DNA of 64,000 nt from Channallabes apus (lineage: Eukaryota > Chordata > Actinopteri > Siluriformes > Clariidae): positions 9,815,203 through 9,879,202 of the forward strand of contig CM060131.1 in NCBI GenBank assembly GCA_030522415.1, given 5' to 3'. This document shows positions 41,338 to 53,370 of this stretch, piece after piece. How positions within the stretch are numbered: position 1 is the stretch's first letter; the number at the start of each line of letters is the position of its first letter. The notes below the pieces were generated by a model. It saw only the letters and a program-made list of their open reading frames with translations, searched no databases and was not told where the DNA came from. Made by a program: the position numbers and the translations under genes.

Positions 41338-41346
41338 ACAACAATA
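41296..41346. repeat. (ATA)n/(TTA)n microsatellite, inverted halves
   Basis: An AATAAT run switches to ATTATT, giving a self-complementary AT tract. Confidence 0.9.
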
Positions 41347-41789
41347 ATAATATGTTATAACAATATTATACTGTATGTATACTTGTTAGTTAATTATTAA
41401 TCACAATATTACATGAAAAAATAATAGTCACTTTTAAATTATTAAATTAAATTATTAATAAATTATTAATAACACTATTAAATTATTACAGTATCAATAG
41501 TGCATTAAAGGAATTTAGTTATTTTCTGAATTTTTTATTTATTTTTTGCTTTTTCCAAACCATACTCCAATTAAACAGAAGCCATATGAGTTAAACAGAA
41601 GAGGATTATGTGAGAGTGGTTAAGGAAAATACACTCAGCAAAAAAAGAAACGTCCTCTGACTTTCAACTGTTTTTACTTTCAGTAAACTTAATGTGTAAA
41701 TATTTGTATGAACACTAAAAGAGTCGACACCATAAGACATAAAGTAAAAATGTTTCCCAATGTGTCCCTGAATGAAGGGAGGCTCAAAA

Positions 41790-42176
41790 TCAGTCAGTAC
41801 CAGTCAGTATCTGGTGGCCACCAGCTGCTTGAAGTACTGCAGTGCATCTCCTCCTCATGGACTGGACCAGATTTGTCAGTTCTTGCTGTGAGATGGGATT
41901 GTGTTTTCCTGGTGTGACTCGGGCAGTTGTTGTGGCCGTCCTGTACCTGTCACGCAGGTGTGATATTTGGATGTACCCATCCTGTGCAGGTGTTGTTACA
42001 CGTGGTCTTCCACTGCGAGGATGATCAGCTGTCCTTCCTGTCTCCCTGTAGCACCGTCTTAGGCGTCTCACAGTGCGGACATGGCGATTTATTGCCCTAG
42101 CCACATCAGCAGTCCTCATGCCTCCCTGCAGCATGCCTAATGCACGTTCACGCAGATGAGCAGGGACCCTGGGCAT
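41790..42176 (-). CDS. short Tc1-derived DNA-binding protein without catalytic core (copy D)
   Basis: From ATG 42176 the 128-codon frame MPRVPAHLRERALGM matches the 11299 protein with few changes (RRCYRETGR for RQRYRETGR, YRTATTTAR for YRMATTTAR). It jumps at the same point from the second HTH (ARVTPGKHNP) to the C-terminal ISQQELTNLVQSMRRRC, with one codon fewer (NPISQQ versus NPSISQQ). It ends GGHQILTGTD-stop; the 11-kb copy ends differently after ILTGT. Both copies being open while all full-length transposases in the window are broken is notable. Whether it is translated is unknown. Confidence 0.7.
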   Translation of the reverse strand: MPRVPAHLRERALGMLQGGMRTADVARAINRHVRTVRRLRRCYRETGRTADHPRSGRPRVTTPAQDGYIQISHLRDRYRTATTTARVTPGKHNPISQQELTNLVQSMRRRCTAVLQAAGGHQILTGTD

Positions 42177-42314
42177 CTTTCTTTGGGTGTTTTTCACAGT
42201 CGGTAGACAAGTCTCTTTAGTGTCCTGCCTTTTTAGAACTGTGACCTTAAATGCCTACTTTCTGTAAGCTGTTAAGGTCTTAACGACCATTCCACAGGTG
42301 CATGTTAATTAATT

Positions 42315-42512
42315 TACATTTACATTTAGGCATTTGGCAGACGCTCTTATCCAGAGCGACTTACATTTTTATCTCATTACACATTTGAGCAGTTGAGGGT
42401 TAAGGGCCTTGCTCAAGGGCCCAACAGTGGCAACTTGGTGGTTGTGGGGTTTGAACCTGGGATCTTCCGAACCGTAGTCCAATGCCTTAACCACTGAGCT
42501 ACCCCTGTCCTG
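42315..42512 (-). mobile_element. HpaI-like tRNA SINE inside Tc1 copy D
   Basis: TAATT flanks it on both sides (42310-42314 and 42513-42517), and the Tc1 sequence of copy C is continuous across the site (ATCAATTAATTAAC), proving the insertion. On the minus strand it runs from CAGGGGTAGCTCAGTGGTTA to AAATGTAAATGTAAA and matches 34084-34289 closely. Confidence 0.95.
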
Positions 42513-42837
42513 TAATTGATTATGGTTAATTGAACATGCATGGAAAACATTGTTTAAACCCTTTACAATGAAGATCTGTAAAGTTATTTGGATTTGTACA
42601 ACATTATTGTTGAAATAAACAGTCCTGAAAAAGAGACGTTTCTTTTTTTGCTGAGTATACAGTATTTATATGTTTTTGTCTGCTGTTGCAATTCACCTTA
42701 CAGACAGTAGAGGGCTCTAAATATATTAATCTGTTCCTTTAATATTACACTATACTATACAAATTCAAAACACAGCAATTATAAAAATAAAAAAAAACCT
42801 AAAGCTAAAGTTTTTAAGTAGCGAAATCTGTAAATAT

Positions 42838-43320
42838 GTACAATTCGTTTCTAAGTTCTGCTCGTAACCCGATGTGGCCGTACACCGATTCAGTTTATCC
42901 ATAGGAAAAACTAAGCCAATGGTTCTTCTCTCTCTTGCATGAGAGAGTGCTCTCCCATGCTCAGTACCCCTATCTCACCTGTGCGGTTTGACTCACGGTG
43001 AGATGCGATGTAGTGCGTGTGCATCACTCGTACAGTCAACATCCGTGCGGACTGTTTACTTTAACATTGTGACCACGTGTGTGCACGTGTAAAGCATTTT
43101 TTTTTATTTGGTGTCCAAGTGTAGTGACTGTTCTTTAGTAACTGTACTGCAACAATGGCCTCCGTTAAGAAAAAGGATAAAAAGGCTGTAGCAGTGCGGG
43201 AGATGAATCTGTTTAACAACGATGCAACGTCACATTTCCGTGAAATCCTCAAAAGGAAGCCAAAGCAAGTGTCATTAGAAAGGGTTCTTGTTAAAGGAAC
43301 ACTTTTCCGAAAGTGACACA
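42838..43320 (+). mobile_element. pogo/Tigger-like element fragment with short ORF
   Basis: TTCGTTTCTAAGTTCTGCTC, GTAACCCGA and TATCCATAGGAAAAAC resemble the subterminal part of Tigger-like fish elements. AGCCAATGGTTCTTCTCTCT, CTCTCCCATGCTCAG and GTGCGTGTGCATCACTCGTA, with CAACATCCGTG after it, are shared with 46180-46320 and with the complement of 8810-8960. The exact ends are not visible. Confidence 0.55.
43155..43316 (+). CDS. 53-residue ORF in Tigger-like element, possible fused transposase ends
   Basis: The frame MASVKKKDKKAVAVREMNLF continues to FREILKRKPKQVSLERVLVK and GTLFRK-stop. The Lys-rich start and the FREILK...QVSL..FL-like end look like the two extremes of a pogo/Tigger transposase joined by an internal deletion, as in the Tc1 copies C and D. 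That reading is an inference; I see no HTH or DDE motif. It could also be chance coding in a non-autonomous element. Confidence 0.35.
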   Translation: MASVKKKDKKAVAVREMNLFNNDATSHFREILKRKPKQVSLERVLVKGTLFRK

Positions 43321-43643
43321 CACGTGCACACACATGCACATACACACACATTGTGTGTGTGTGTCAAGAGTTTACAGATTATTGTACATAGTACAGCAAC
43401 TATAAAAAGTGAAATGCGTCTCAGTAAGTATGTTATATGATATTTATATCATATCAATGATATTTATATCATTGTGAATGGTGTCCTCTTTAAAATGCAA
43501 AACCCACAATTACATCAAACAACACAATTAAGTGAGCTATTTTTAGTTAACATGAAACACAAAGGTTTTCCAAAGGATACAGTTTCTTTTTTCTATGCAA
43601 GTTGTTCAGTACATTTTACAACTCAAACATACACTCACACACT

Positions 43644-43702
<59 letters not shown>

Positions 43703-44289
43703 AGAGAGAGCAGAGCAGAATTATGCAAATCCTTATTAAACATGAATAAATGCCCATGAAACCGTGAAAATGTGTCAATCAAAGAGAAATGATGAGGTAG
43801 TGATGTGGATGTGTGAACATCTGTGGGTATGTGTGCATACACACAAAGTGCATGTAGGCAGCTGGGTTTGCAATGACTAAGAGCATTTCAAATGCTAATC
43901 ACTGTGTATGTATCACACATACACTGCCTGGAGAACATAAAGAGAAAGAGCAGGAAATAAAGGAACAGTTTCATGGTTACCTATAGGAAATCAGGCTGGG
44001 TATTTGTATACCGGTGATGCTCAGCAGCTCACAAGAACTTTAATCACAACATGCTATTTCATGCTTGCACTACCACTGTTGCACACCACTTTGCTTAACA
44101 GATGATTCTTGTGGTGCCACCAGGACATAATAAGAGATACATGTGACTTACCAGCTCGACTATCAGGTTGCAGTAGAACCTCTTATTCTACTCCTAAGTC
44201 CCAGATAGAGATATTGTGTACTGTAGGTATTCCTTGTTCTACCTTTGGGTGTGTGTTTTGGTGTATGGCACTAGGTAATTGATAGCGGA
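43321..44289. other. unique DNA with (CA)n
   Basis: A CA run lies at 43646-43697 with a GA extension. A tandem ATGATATTTATATCAT near 43437-43465 makes a short palindromic repeat. No gene is recognised. Confidence 0.5.
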
Positions 44290-44520
44290 TCCTTTGGTGC
44301 TGTTGTTAATGGGGTGGATCAAACTTCTTTGTCTGGTGCATCCCGTGGTTGCTCCATCAGACCAGGATCCTTGGAGAACTTTGGAGGCCAGGTATTCCCT
44401 GGGCTCTTTGCTTGCCAGGCCCTGTGCATGGCAAGCTGTGGTGTGGTGTGGTGTGGTGTGGTGAACTACTTTGACTTGTGGTGCACTGCATTGGCTTTTC
44501 TCTGGAATCAGACCAGACAA
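44290..44520 (-). pseudogene. short Tc1-like transposase remnant
   Basis: The plus strand has CCTTGGAGAACTTTGGAGGC and CAGGTATTCCCTGGGCTCTT, then after a GTGTG expansion CTCTGGAATCAGACCAGAC. These resemble, on the complement, the D-x-K-L...P-K.V and WSDESRF-type parts of a Tc1 transposase, but with most of the gene gone and the order compressed. Weak evidence. Confidence 0.3.
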
Positions 44521-45169
44521 TCTAGTCTTTGGTTCTCACAGGGATAAATGGGCCTTTGGAGTGATTTAGTAACACTCTCTCCTATACACATATGCAAAAC
44601 AAGGTCCATAATTTCTATAAAATGCGAAACACACCTCTTCTCATGAATACTATTACATGTGCATCCATCTGATACGTATTTCATTCACATCCAATAGGTT
44701 TGTTTTCATTAGAAGAAGAAGAAGAAGAATATTCAATTATTGTCACATGTACTTTTTACAGCATTATACTATACAGCACTCTTAAATTCTAAAAATTGAT
44801 TAACCTGAACGTGCTGATTATAATTTTTCACAGATCTGATAGACCCAAGATCTAATAAAACACAAGTTTGTATTAATGTGTTTGTTCTCCTATGTAATCT
44901 CTTTTATCGCTATAGCTCCTTATTAAACAAATAAAGGAATGTGTCATTGGTCATATGGTGAAGTTTTCTATAAGGAGATGTTCATTTAGCGTTTTTGTAT
45001 GAGGGTACTTTTTAACAGTTAGAGGTAAGGACGTATCTTATGCTCTACTTAGTACTATGACAAACAGAACTAGAAATAGAACTATGCCAACAGCTGTACA
45101 CAGCTGCATAACATGAAAATTGAGTTAAAAAAATGAATGAAAATGAATAATATACAGATTTAAACCATT

Positions 45170-45480
45170 TCCGGAGGTGAGTTCATAAGGCAAAAATTTG
45201 TGTTGCAAAACATATTTTCCCATAGTCATGTTCCAGCCAGCCAAAAATATTATCTATATTACCAATTTCCAACACTACAGTATAATCATAGTTTCGCATA
45301 TACAAACAAAGTTACCTTTCTTCTTGCTACCGTAAAATTGGCTTTCCACTGCTACAAACTGGATATATACGCATTTTAGCCAGCATTCACTTCAGCTCAG
45401 TTTGTTCATTTTTTACGTCGAAAATCTCTGAAGGATTTTTTTTTTAAGTGGTCATTCGTATGCCAAGGTTCCGCCGTAGC
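45170..45480 (-). mobile_element. pogo/Tigger-like remnant
   Basis: The right end on the complement, GCGGAACCTTGGCATACGAA then TGACC, matches the style of the end at 9443 (CAGTGGAACCTTGGATTGTG). Inside, GCAAAAATTTGTGTTGCAAA and ATATTTTCCCATAG fit the same superfamily. The left end is not found. Confidence 0.5.
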
Positions 45481-46079
45481 GTTTAATTTAGTGCGCTAGG
45501 GTGGACAATTGCTACAAAATTGTACACATTTTGTACAATACACCAAGTAGCGCTCAGAAGTTAAAAATGGATTTGGGATTCAGCCTTGTGCTACTGTAGG
45601 AGCTAGTCAGCTTTGTAGATCTTAGGTGCAAATTAAACAACACAGAGTTCATTAGGAACTTAGAAGCAATTATTAAGAATACAAAGTGCTTTCTTTCTAA
45701 AAGACCATCCATGACAGGTTTTGAATGTTAGCCGCTCTCTGCTCAGTATGGTGGAACGTTCAGACGTAGTGTACTTTCACCCATGCTGCAACCGACAGAT
45801 AGTAGAACACCTGCGACATGGAGTCATACTTGTAGTTGGACATCCCAGTGCTCTTACCACTAATTAACACCAGTCATGGCATGATTGTCCTTATTTAGTC
45901 AGATTAATCAGTCACAACTGTTGTATAATGATACTTAAACCACTGAAATGACCTACTTCACTAATACAGTAGATAACTAATAAATTTTTACATACTAGTA
46001 CACTTGTAAAATTATTGCAAATTGGCTAGTTATGCTAGAATAACACCTGATGTCTGGATAGCTAACTAACAATTACTTG

Positions 46080-46330
46080 TTTTGTGTGTCTTTGTCTGCG
46101 AGCGTTTTGCAAGATGAGCAAAATTTACGAGCTAGTTCTTGAAACAAGAGTAGTACGCATTGCGCTTTTGTCTGCTGAGTGTCACGTGATAACAACTAAG
46201 CCAATGGTTCTTCTATCTCTCTCATCCTGTGGGATTGTGTGTAATTGTCTCCCATGCTTATCGTCTGGGTGCGTGTGCATCACTCGTATAGTCAACATCC
46301 ATGTGTGTGTGGGAGGGGCCTTCTGTGTCA
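46080..46330 (+). mobile_element. pogo/Tigger-like fragment
   Basis: GCGAGCGTTTTGCAAGATGA, GAGTAGTACGCATTGCGC, AGCCAATGGTTCTTCTATCT, GTCTCCCATGCTTATC and GTGCGTGTGCATCACTCGTA run in the same order as in the elements at 42838 and (complement) 8584. Confidence 0.6.
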
Positions 46331-46393
46331 AAAGAGAGGAAGGGGGAGGAGGGAGTTGTTCTACACAGTAGCCCCCTCCCTCCTCCTCTCTTC

Positions 46394-46515
46394 TTACATT
46401 TACATTTAAGCATTTGGCAGACGCTCTTATCCAAAGCGACTTAAATTTTTATGTTATTACACATCTGAGTAGATGAGGGTTAAGGGCCTTGCTCAAGGGC
46501 CCAACAGTGGCAACT
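46394..46515 (-). mobile_element. 5'-truncated HpaI-like SINE
   Basis: It contains the 3' tail (complement of AAATGTAAATG, CGTCTGCCAAATG) and the body to TTGCCACTGTTGGGCCC, then stops before the tRNA-like head. 5' truncation is usual for LINE-mediated insertion. Confidence 0.88.
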
Positions 46516-48494
<1,979 letters not shown>

Positions 48495-48618
48495 CAAAAA
48501 AAGTTAGTGTTTGTGTTATACCTGTCTGATTGATACCATTTTGTAGATCTGAATGGAGAACCATCTGGTGTAATGCCAGTGAAATATGGGGTCCCACAAA
48601 GGTCAGCTTTAGGACCTC
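48495..48618 (+). pseudogene. L2-like LINE reverse transcriptase fragment
   Basis: In one plus-strand frame it reads YLSD-stop-YHFVDLNGEPSG, then VKYGVPQRSALGP, the [10 protein letters not shown] motif of L2-type RTs. It ends abruptly at the gypsy LTR (48619), which probably inserted into it. The other L2 piece in the same orientation begins at 51938, across the gypsy element, but about 150 residues between them are missing. Confidence 0.65.
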
Positions 48619-49004
48619 TGTGTCAGATTGAACTAACCTCGGTGACCAGAAGACGTAGCTTTAGCGGTTAGCCCAATGTAGCGTGGATGGTGAACCCAAA
48701 CGCGGAGATTAGCGAGTGGATAGGATAACCACGCGATTTAGTCTAAGGACTCTCACAAAAGGGGAGCAAGGGAAAAACACAAATTTAACCCGCGTCCTAG
48801 AAATGCACACTCAAGATCAGAAAGTAAAAACCCAAGAATGGTGAGTACTCACAGATTCGAAGGATGACAACCGTAACCGATATGGGCAGAAACTCAATGA
48901 CTGAGCGGTAAGCCAACGTTTGTTTACCTCTTTTATACTTCCTGGTTTGGCGCCCGCCTTACTTCCGGGTCCTAGTGCCGGGCGCAGATTGAGTGTGCAT
49001 GACA
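48619..49004 (-). repeat. 3' LTR of the chromovirus
   Basis: The minus strand begins TGTCATGCACACTCAATCTG just after the purine tract GGACAGGGGGGTAC (49005-49018). It ends GTTCAATCTGACACA at 48619. A TATA box (AGTATAAAAGAGG, about 48928-48940) lies in the first part, as expected for U3. The LTR-to-flank boundary on the left is inferred from TG...CA and from the L2 fragment beside it. Confidence 0.65.
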
Positions 49005-50264
49005 GTACCCCCCTGTCCAGGACCGGCTCCTGACGGTCCTGGGGTGGAGGATACCCGGCGACGGTAGTCTCGAATCAGTTCGGGGTCGAGAATGAACCCA
49101 AGACCACTCCTCGGGGCCGTAGCCATCCCAGTCGACCAGGTACTGAGTACCTCTGCCCCGAGGGCGCAAGTCGAGGATTCGGCGTACGGTGTAGGCGAGA
49201 CTGCCGTCGATGGTCCGGGGAGGAGGAGCTGGGGGGGGTGGGTGTAATCATGGGTGATGTGATGAAGGGTTTGAGTTGAGAGGTATGGAATACTGGGTGG
49301 ATCCGGAGCGCCGCAGGCAGCTGGAGCTGGTAGGTGACAGGGTTGATACGGTGGGTGATGCGATAAGGGCCGATGAATCTGGGGGAGAGTTTCTTGGATT
49401 CAGTGTGGAGATGTAAATTCTGTGTAGACAGCCAGACTTTGTCACCTACTGTACGTGGTACAATCGTCCCGGTGGGTGTCAATGGCGGTGTTGGGTGATG
49501 TAACGGGTGTTGGCTTGTCATATGGCTGCGTTGGCAAGGCGCCATACCCGTCGACACCTGCGGACCAACTGGTGGGCCGAGGGTACGTCAACCTCCGGTT
49601 CTTGGTGTTCGAACATCGGAGGTTGGAAACCGTAGCACACCTCAAAAGGGCTTAACTTGGTGGCAGTGGAGGCGTGAAGATTGTGAGAAAGTTCAGCCCA
49701 GGTGAGGTGGCGGGCCCAGGAGCGCTGACGATCAGCCACGAAACATCTCAGGTAGCGCTCCAGCTGTTGGTTGGTCCGCTCCGTCTGACCATTAGTTTGA
49801 GGGTGGTAACCGGATGAGAGACTGCAGGTGGAGTTGATCAGACGGCAGAAGGCCTTCCAGAACCGGGCAGTGAACTGGGGCCCTCTGTCCGAGACGATGT
49901 CCTTGGGGAACCCATGCAGACGGACTACGTGCTCTAATATCAGCTCGGCTGTCTGTTTAGCTGACGGGAGTCCGGAAAGGGTCACCAAGTGCACAGCTTT
50001 GGAGAAACGGTCCATGATGGTTAGGATGGTGTCTTTCTCTTCTGAGACCGGCAGGCCCGTGATGAAGTCAACGGCAATGTGCGACCAGGGCCGGCGGGGA
50101 ACAGGGAGCGGTTGGAGTTCCCCGGGTGTTGGTCGGTTGGTGCTCTTAGCCCGGGCGCACACTGGGCACGCCTGGACGAACTCGTCGATTTCCTTCACCA
50201 TGGAGGGCCACCAGAAGGCACGTCGGACGATGGGGGTGGAGAGATGGGGGTGGAGTGTCCCCAT
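48999..50264 (-). pseudogene. gypsy integrase with C-terminal chromodomain, frameshifted
   Basis: The segment 50264-49518 is open: zinc-finger region remnant (ACPVCARAK), then [14 protein letters not shown] with the first Asp, [14 protein letters not shown] with the second, and [19 protein letters not shown] with the Glu. The DDE triad is complete. The frame then shifts (near 49530) to [40 protein letters not shown] and [12 protein letters not shown], the SH3-like C-terminal domain. It shifts again to [19 protein letters not shown], a chromodomain (YLV.W.GY....WEP pattern). This would steer integration to modified chromatin. Confidence 0.9.
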
Positions 50265-50280
50265 TGGATGACCTCGCTCC

Positions 50281-51937
50281 TCATTGCGTTGGGTACGTAG
50301 AGTCGTCCAGGTGGCACGCCTGCCGGTTCGTTCTCCGAAGCCTGCGCTTGGCGCACCTTGTCTCCAGTTCCCAACGGAGTGGGGCGATAATCTTGGATGA
50401 TGGTAGGACAGGCGCGGGGTCCCCGGGTGGTAGGAAAGATGGAAATTTTAATGTTCGAAGAACAGAGCTCACCGCGCCTGTCTGGGGTTCAACTGTTTGA
50501 GGTTTCGGATGGTGATGAGGTTTTGGTGGACGGTCCAGACGATAAATGGTTCTCTAGCGCACTGGAGCCAGTGTCGCCATTCTTTCAATGCCCACTTTAT
50601 GGCCAGCAGCTCGCGGTCCCCTACCCCGTATCGCTGCTGAGTGGGATCAAACTTCTTGGAGAAAAAGCTACAATGGTGTAGCTTCTGGTCTGGACCTCAT
50701 TGGGATAGAACGGCCCCGGCGCCCACATCCGAGGCATCCACCTCCACAACGAATGGTTGGTTGGCATCTGGATGAAGAAGAATGGGTGCGGAGGTGAATC
50801 GGTGGCAGAGTTCGTGGAAAGCGGAGATGGCAGTAGAGTTGAGTTGGAAGTGATGAGAAGAGGGTTTGGTCAGAGCGGTTAGTGGGGCCGCAACCGTACT
50901 GTAGTCCCGGATAAAGCGACGATAGAAGTTCGCAAACCCGAGAAACCGTTGAAGTTGCTTGAGGGTCTTGGGTAGGGGCCAATGACACACAAATTCGAGT
51001 TTCTGCGGGTCCATGGCCACACCCTGGGGCGAGATGACAAAACCCAGGAACATGGTGGAGTGCTCGTGAAAAGCACACTTTTCCAACTTACAGTACAGTT
51101 GGTGGGCGATTAATCTCTTCAGTACCGCTCTGACATGTTGGACATGTTCTGTAAGGGTATGTGAATGTTGTTGATCTTTCGGCTGCTCCCGGCAAGGGGT
51201 CGCCACAGCGGAATATCCAGTCCGCACTACAACTTGGCACAGGTTTTACGCCGGATGCCCTTCCTGACGCAACCCTCCCATTTTATCCAGGCTTGGGACC
51301 AGCACTGTATCCAGTGGCTGGGGTGTGGGCACTGGCTGGAATCGAACCCGGGCCGTCCGCATGGCAGGCGAAACACCTACCACTGAGCCACCAGTGCCCT
51401 CTGTAAGGGTATGTGAATATATGAGGATATCGTCCAGGTAGACGAAAACCCACTGGCCGAGCATATCTCTGAGAACATCATTTATGAAGTGTTGGAAGGC
51501 TGCTGGTGCATTGCAAAGTCCAAATGGTATGACAAGGCTTTCATAGTGTCCTGTGGGGGTGATGAAGGCCGTCTTCCACTCATCGCCCTCTCTGATGCGC
51601 ACCAAGTTGTAGGCGCTCTGGAGGTCCAACTTCGTGAAAATGGTGGCACCAGAGAGTGCGTCCAGGGCAGAGTTGTTAAGAGGCAAAGGGTGTCGGTTCT
51701 TAATCGTGATGTTATTGAGCCCCCGATAATCGACACATGGGCGTAGTTCACCGCCTTTTTTCTTCACGAAGAAGAACCCCGTGGCAGCGGGTGATGAGGA
51801 GGGTCGGATGGTACCATGACGTAGGGCAGAAGACACATACTCCTCCATCGCCCGCGTCTCGGAGGTGGATAAGGAGTAGAGATGGCCGCGGGGAGGGATA
51901 GAACCCGGCTGAAGATCTATTGCCAGGTCGTAAGGGC
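50281..51937 (-). pseudogene. gypsy reverse transcriptase and RNase H, split by a V-SINE
   Basis: RT starts at [16 protein letters not shown] (51930), then [49 protein letters not shown] and the catalytic [10 protein letters not shown]. The SINE follows; RT resumes ...[35 protein letters not shown] and [20 protein letters not shown]. RNase H begins at [19 protein letters not shown], where a stop (near 50697) and frameshifts follow. The remainder to 50281 is only partly readable. The YLDD motif is intact, but the reading frame is not. Confidence 0.9.
51167..51399 (-). mobile_element. V-SINE inserted in gypsy RT, 19-bp target duplication
   Basis: A perfect 19-bp direct repeat, TCTGTAAGGGTATGTGAAT, flanks it (51148-51166, 51400-51418). 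On the minus strand the head GGCACTGGTGGCTCAGTGGT and GGGTTCGATTCCAGCC form boxes A and B. The V core GCGTCAGGAAGGGCATCCGG and GTAAAACCTGTGCCAA follows, and the tail is CTGTGGCGACCCCTTGCCGG and GAGCAGCCGAAAGATC. It is well preserved and clearly younger than the gypsy copy. Confidence 0.96.
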
Positions 51938-52520
51938 TTAGAAATATTGCCAAACTCAGGAGAATCTTATCAGTACCTGATGCAGAAAAGCTAGTTCATG
52001 CATTCATGACCTAAAGACTGGACTATTGTAATGCATTACTAGGTGGTTGTCTTGCATCCTCAATAAACAAGCTTCAGTTAGTCCAAAATGCAGCCGCCAG
52101 AGTTCTCACTAGATCCAGAAAATATGATCATATAACCCCAATATTATCATCCCTGCACTGGCTACCTGTTCAGTCTAGAATAAATTACAAAATAGTATTA
52201 CTTACATACAAGGCCTTAGATCGTTTAGCTCCCACATACGTAACCAGTCTTGTGATACGCTACAATCCACCACGCGCCTCCGGACTTCTGGTAGTTCCCA
52301 GAATTTCAAAATCTACAAAAGGGGGTAGGGCATTTTCATATTTAGCTCCAAAGCTTTGGAATAGCCTTCCAGACAGTGTTCGGGGAGCAGACACGGTTTC
52401 CCAGTTCAAAAGTAGACTCAAGATGCATCTTTTTAATCTGGCATACACGCAACTCATCCCATCATCCCATAATCTCATACTCCAGTACATCTATCCTGAA
52501 TGGCAACTACGCTAATTCTC
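51938..52520 (+). pseudogene. L2-like LINE C-terminal fragment
   Basis: The plus strand encodes [20 protein letters not shown], then RLDYCNALLGGC, LQLVQNAAARVLT, ILSSLHWLPV, YKALDRLAPTYV and ASGLLVVPRISKSTKGGRAF, ending AFSYLAPKLWNSLPDSVRGA. This is the conserved C-terminal region of L2/CR1-group LINE proteins in fishes. It contains a stop (MT-stop-RLDYC) near 52013. It is 5'-truncated at the gypsy boundary. Its 3' UTR probably continues to about 52790, including AACCTTGAGAGGAACCAGAC. Confidence 0.85.
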
Positions 52521-53370
52521 CCCATCTGTTCTGTATTTTTCTACCCATCCCGAGACATCAAGAGATTGTGCCAGCTTCAGTAGACAAAGGCCGACCCTGC
52601 GAGGGTCCTGAGGCATCCAGAGAAGGACCAGCTCCAGCTGGATTCAGTGAGCAAGCCGCGGGCGACAGTGGCAAGGAAAAACTCCCTGAGATGGTAATAG
52701 GAAGAAACCTTGAGAGGAACCAGACTCAACAGGGAACCCACCCTCATCGTCAACTCAATCATCCTCATCATAATTGATGTTAAAATGGAGTCCAGGTAGT
52801 TATTGGAGACTCAGATAGACTTGTAGAAAGTTCCAGTCCTGAACTATCGAATTGTCAAGTCCTCAGAGAAACAGCTGCTAACACCAGCCGAGGCCAGAAC
52901 CGTCTTCTAAGTAGAGAGATTCATCCCCAGACATCAGACGAATCCCAAAGAGACACATGGGGTATCCATGCGACGAGACCTCCAACCAGAAGCGGGGCAC
53001 CAGGATGGATCAGACAGGTCCGGAGGGCAGAGGGAGTCTGGATCACTGGCAGCTCAGGGATGACATATGTAGCGCGACAGAGAGAGAGAGAGAGAAAGAG
53101 TGAAAGGGAGAGACAGGGGGAGAGAGGAAAGAGAAAGAGGTGGAGAAAGAGAAGAAGAGGAGAGATGGCAGTTAGGTATGGTCACAGTCACATAATGTAT
53201 AATGTGAATGTATATTTACTGTAGAGTGCAAGCAGGGACTAACGGCAGGACTAACTATGACACAAACATGAGGGCTCCCTGAGATGTAAAGCAAACAATC
53301 ACCTCACCGTCAACAAACCTGAGTGATCAAATGAGAGTGAGGAAGACAGCATCTAAGGCAAATCTATTTA
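52521..53370. repeat. L2-type LINE 3' untranslated sequence, junction of two converging copies
   Basis: It is non-coding and contains GGAAGAAACCTTGAGAGGAA, AGACATCAGACGAATCCCAA, CATGCGACGAGACCTCC and a GA tract (53070-53160), phrases common in fish LINE 3' regions. It lies between a plus-strand C-terminus (51938-52520) and a minus-strand C-terminus (from 53370). I cannot place the exact border between the two. Confidence 0.5.

Larger units (their letters stand above)
41632..42657 (-). mobile_element. internally deleted Tc1-like element, copy D, with SINE inside
   Basis: This is the reverse-orientation sister of 11021-11817, flanked by TA at 41630-41631 and 42658-42659. It has the same ends (one change, CACTCAGC, on the left) and the same internal coding deletion. 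A SINE (42315-42512) lies in the 5' untranslated part on the element's strand. Confidence 0.94.
48619..51937 (-). mobile_element. Ty3/gypsy chromovirus-type element, 5'-truncated
   Basis: On the minus strand: RT (from its N-terminal part), RNase H, integrase, chromodomain, purine tract, one LTR. Gag, protease and the 5' LTR are missing; an L2 fragment abuts at 51938. A V-SINE interrupts RT. The frames shift several times. It is a different family from the elements at 1 and 18.6 kb. Confidence 0.9.

Noticed and set aside
49447..51089. TACTGTA/TACAGTA in the gypsy pol gene (49445, 50896, 51084) and at 19161
   Set aside because: As footprints: the reading frame passes straight through them and encodes expected gypsy residues (PRTVGD, DYSTVA, LYCKLEK, PCTV), so these four are native sequence. 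The same holds for 55743 in Tc1 H (NATVKE).
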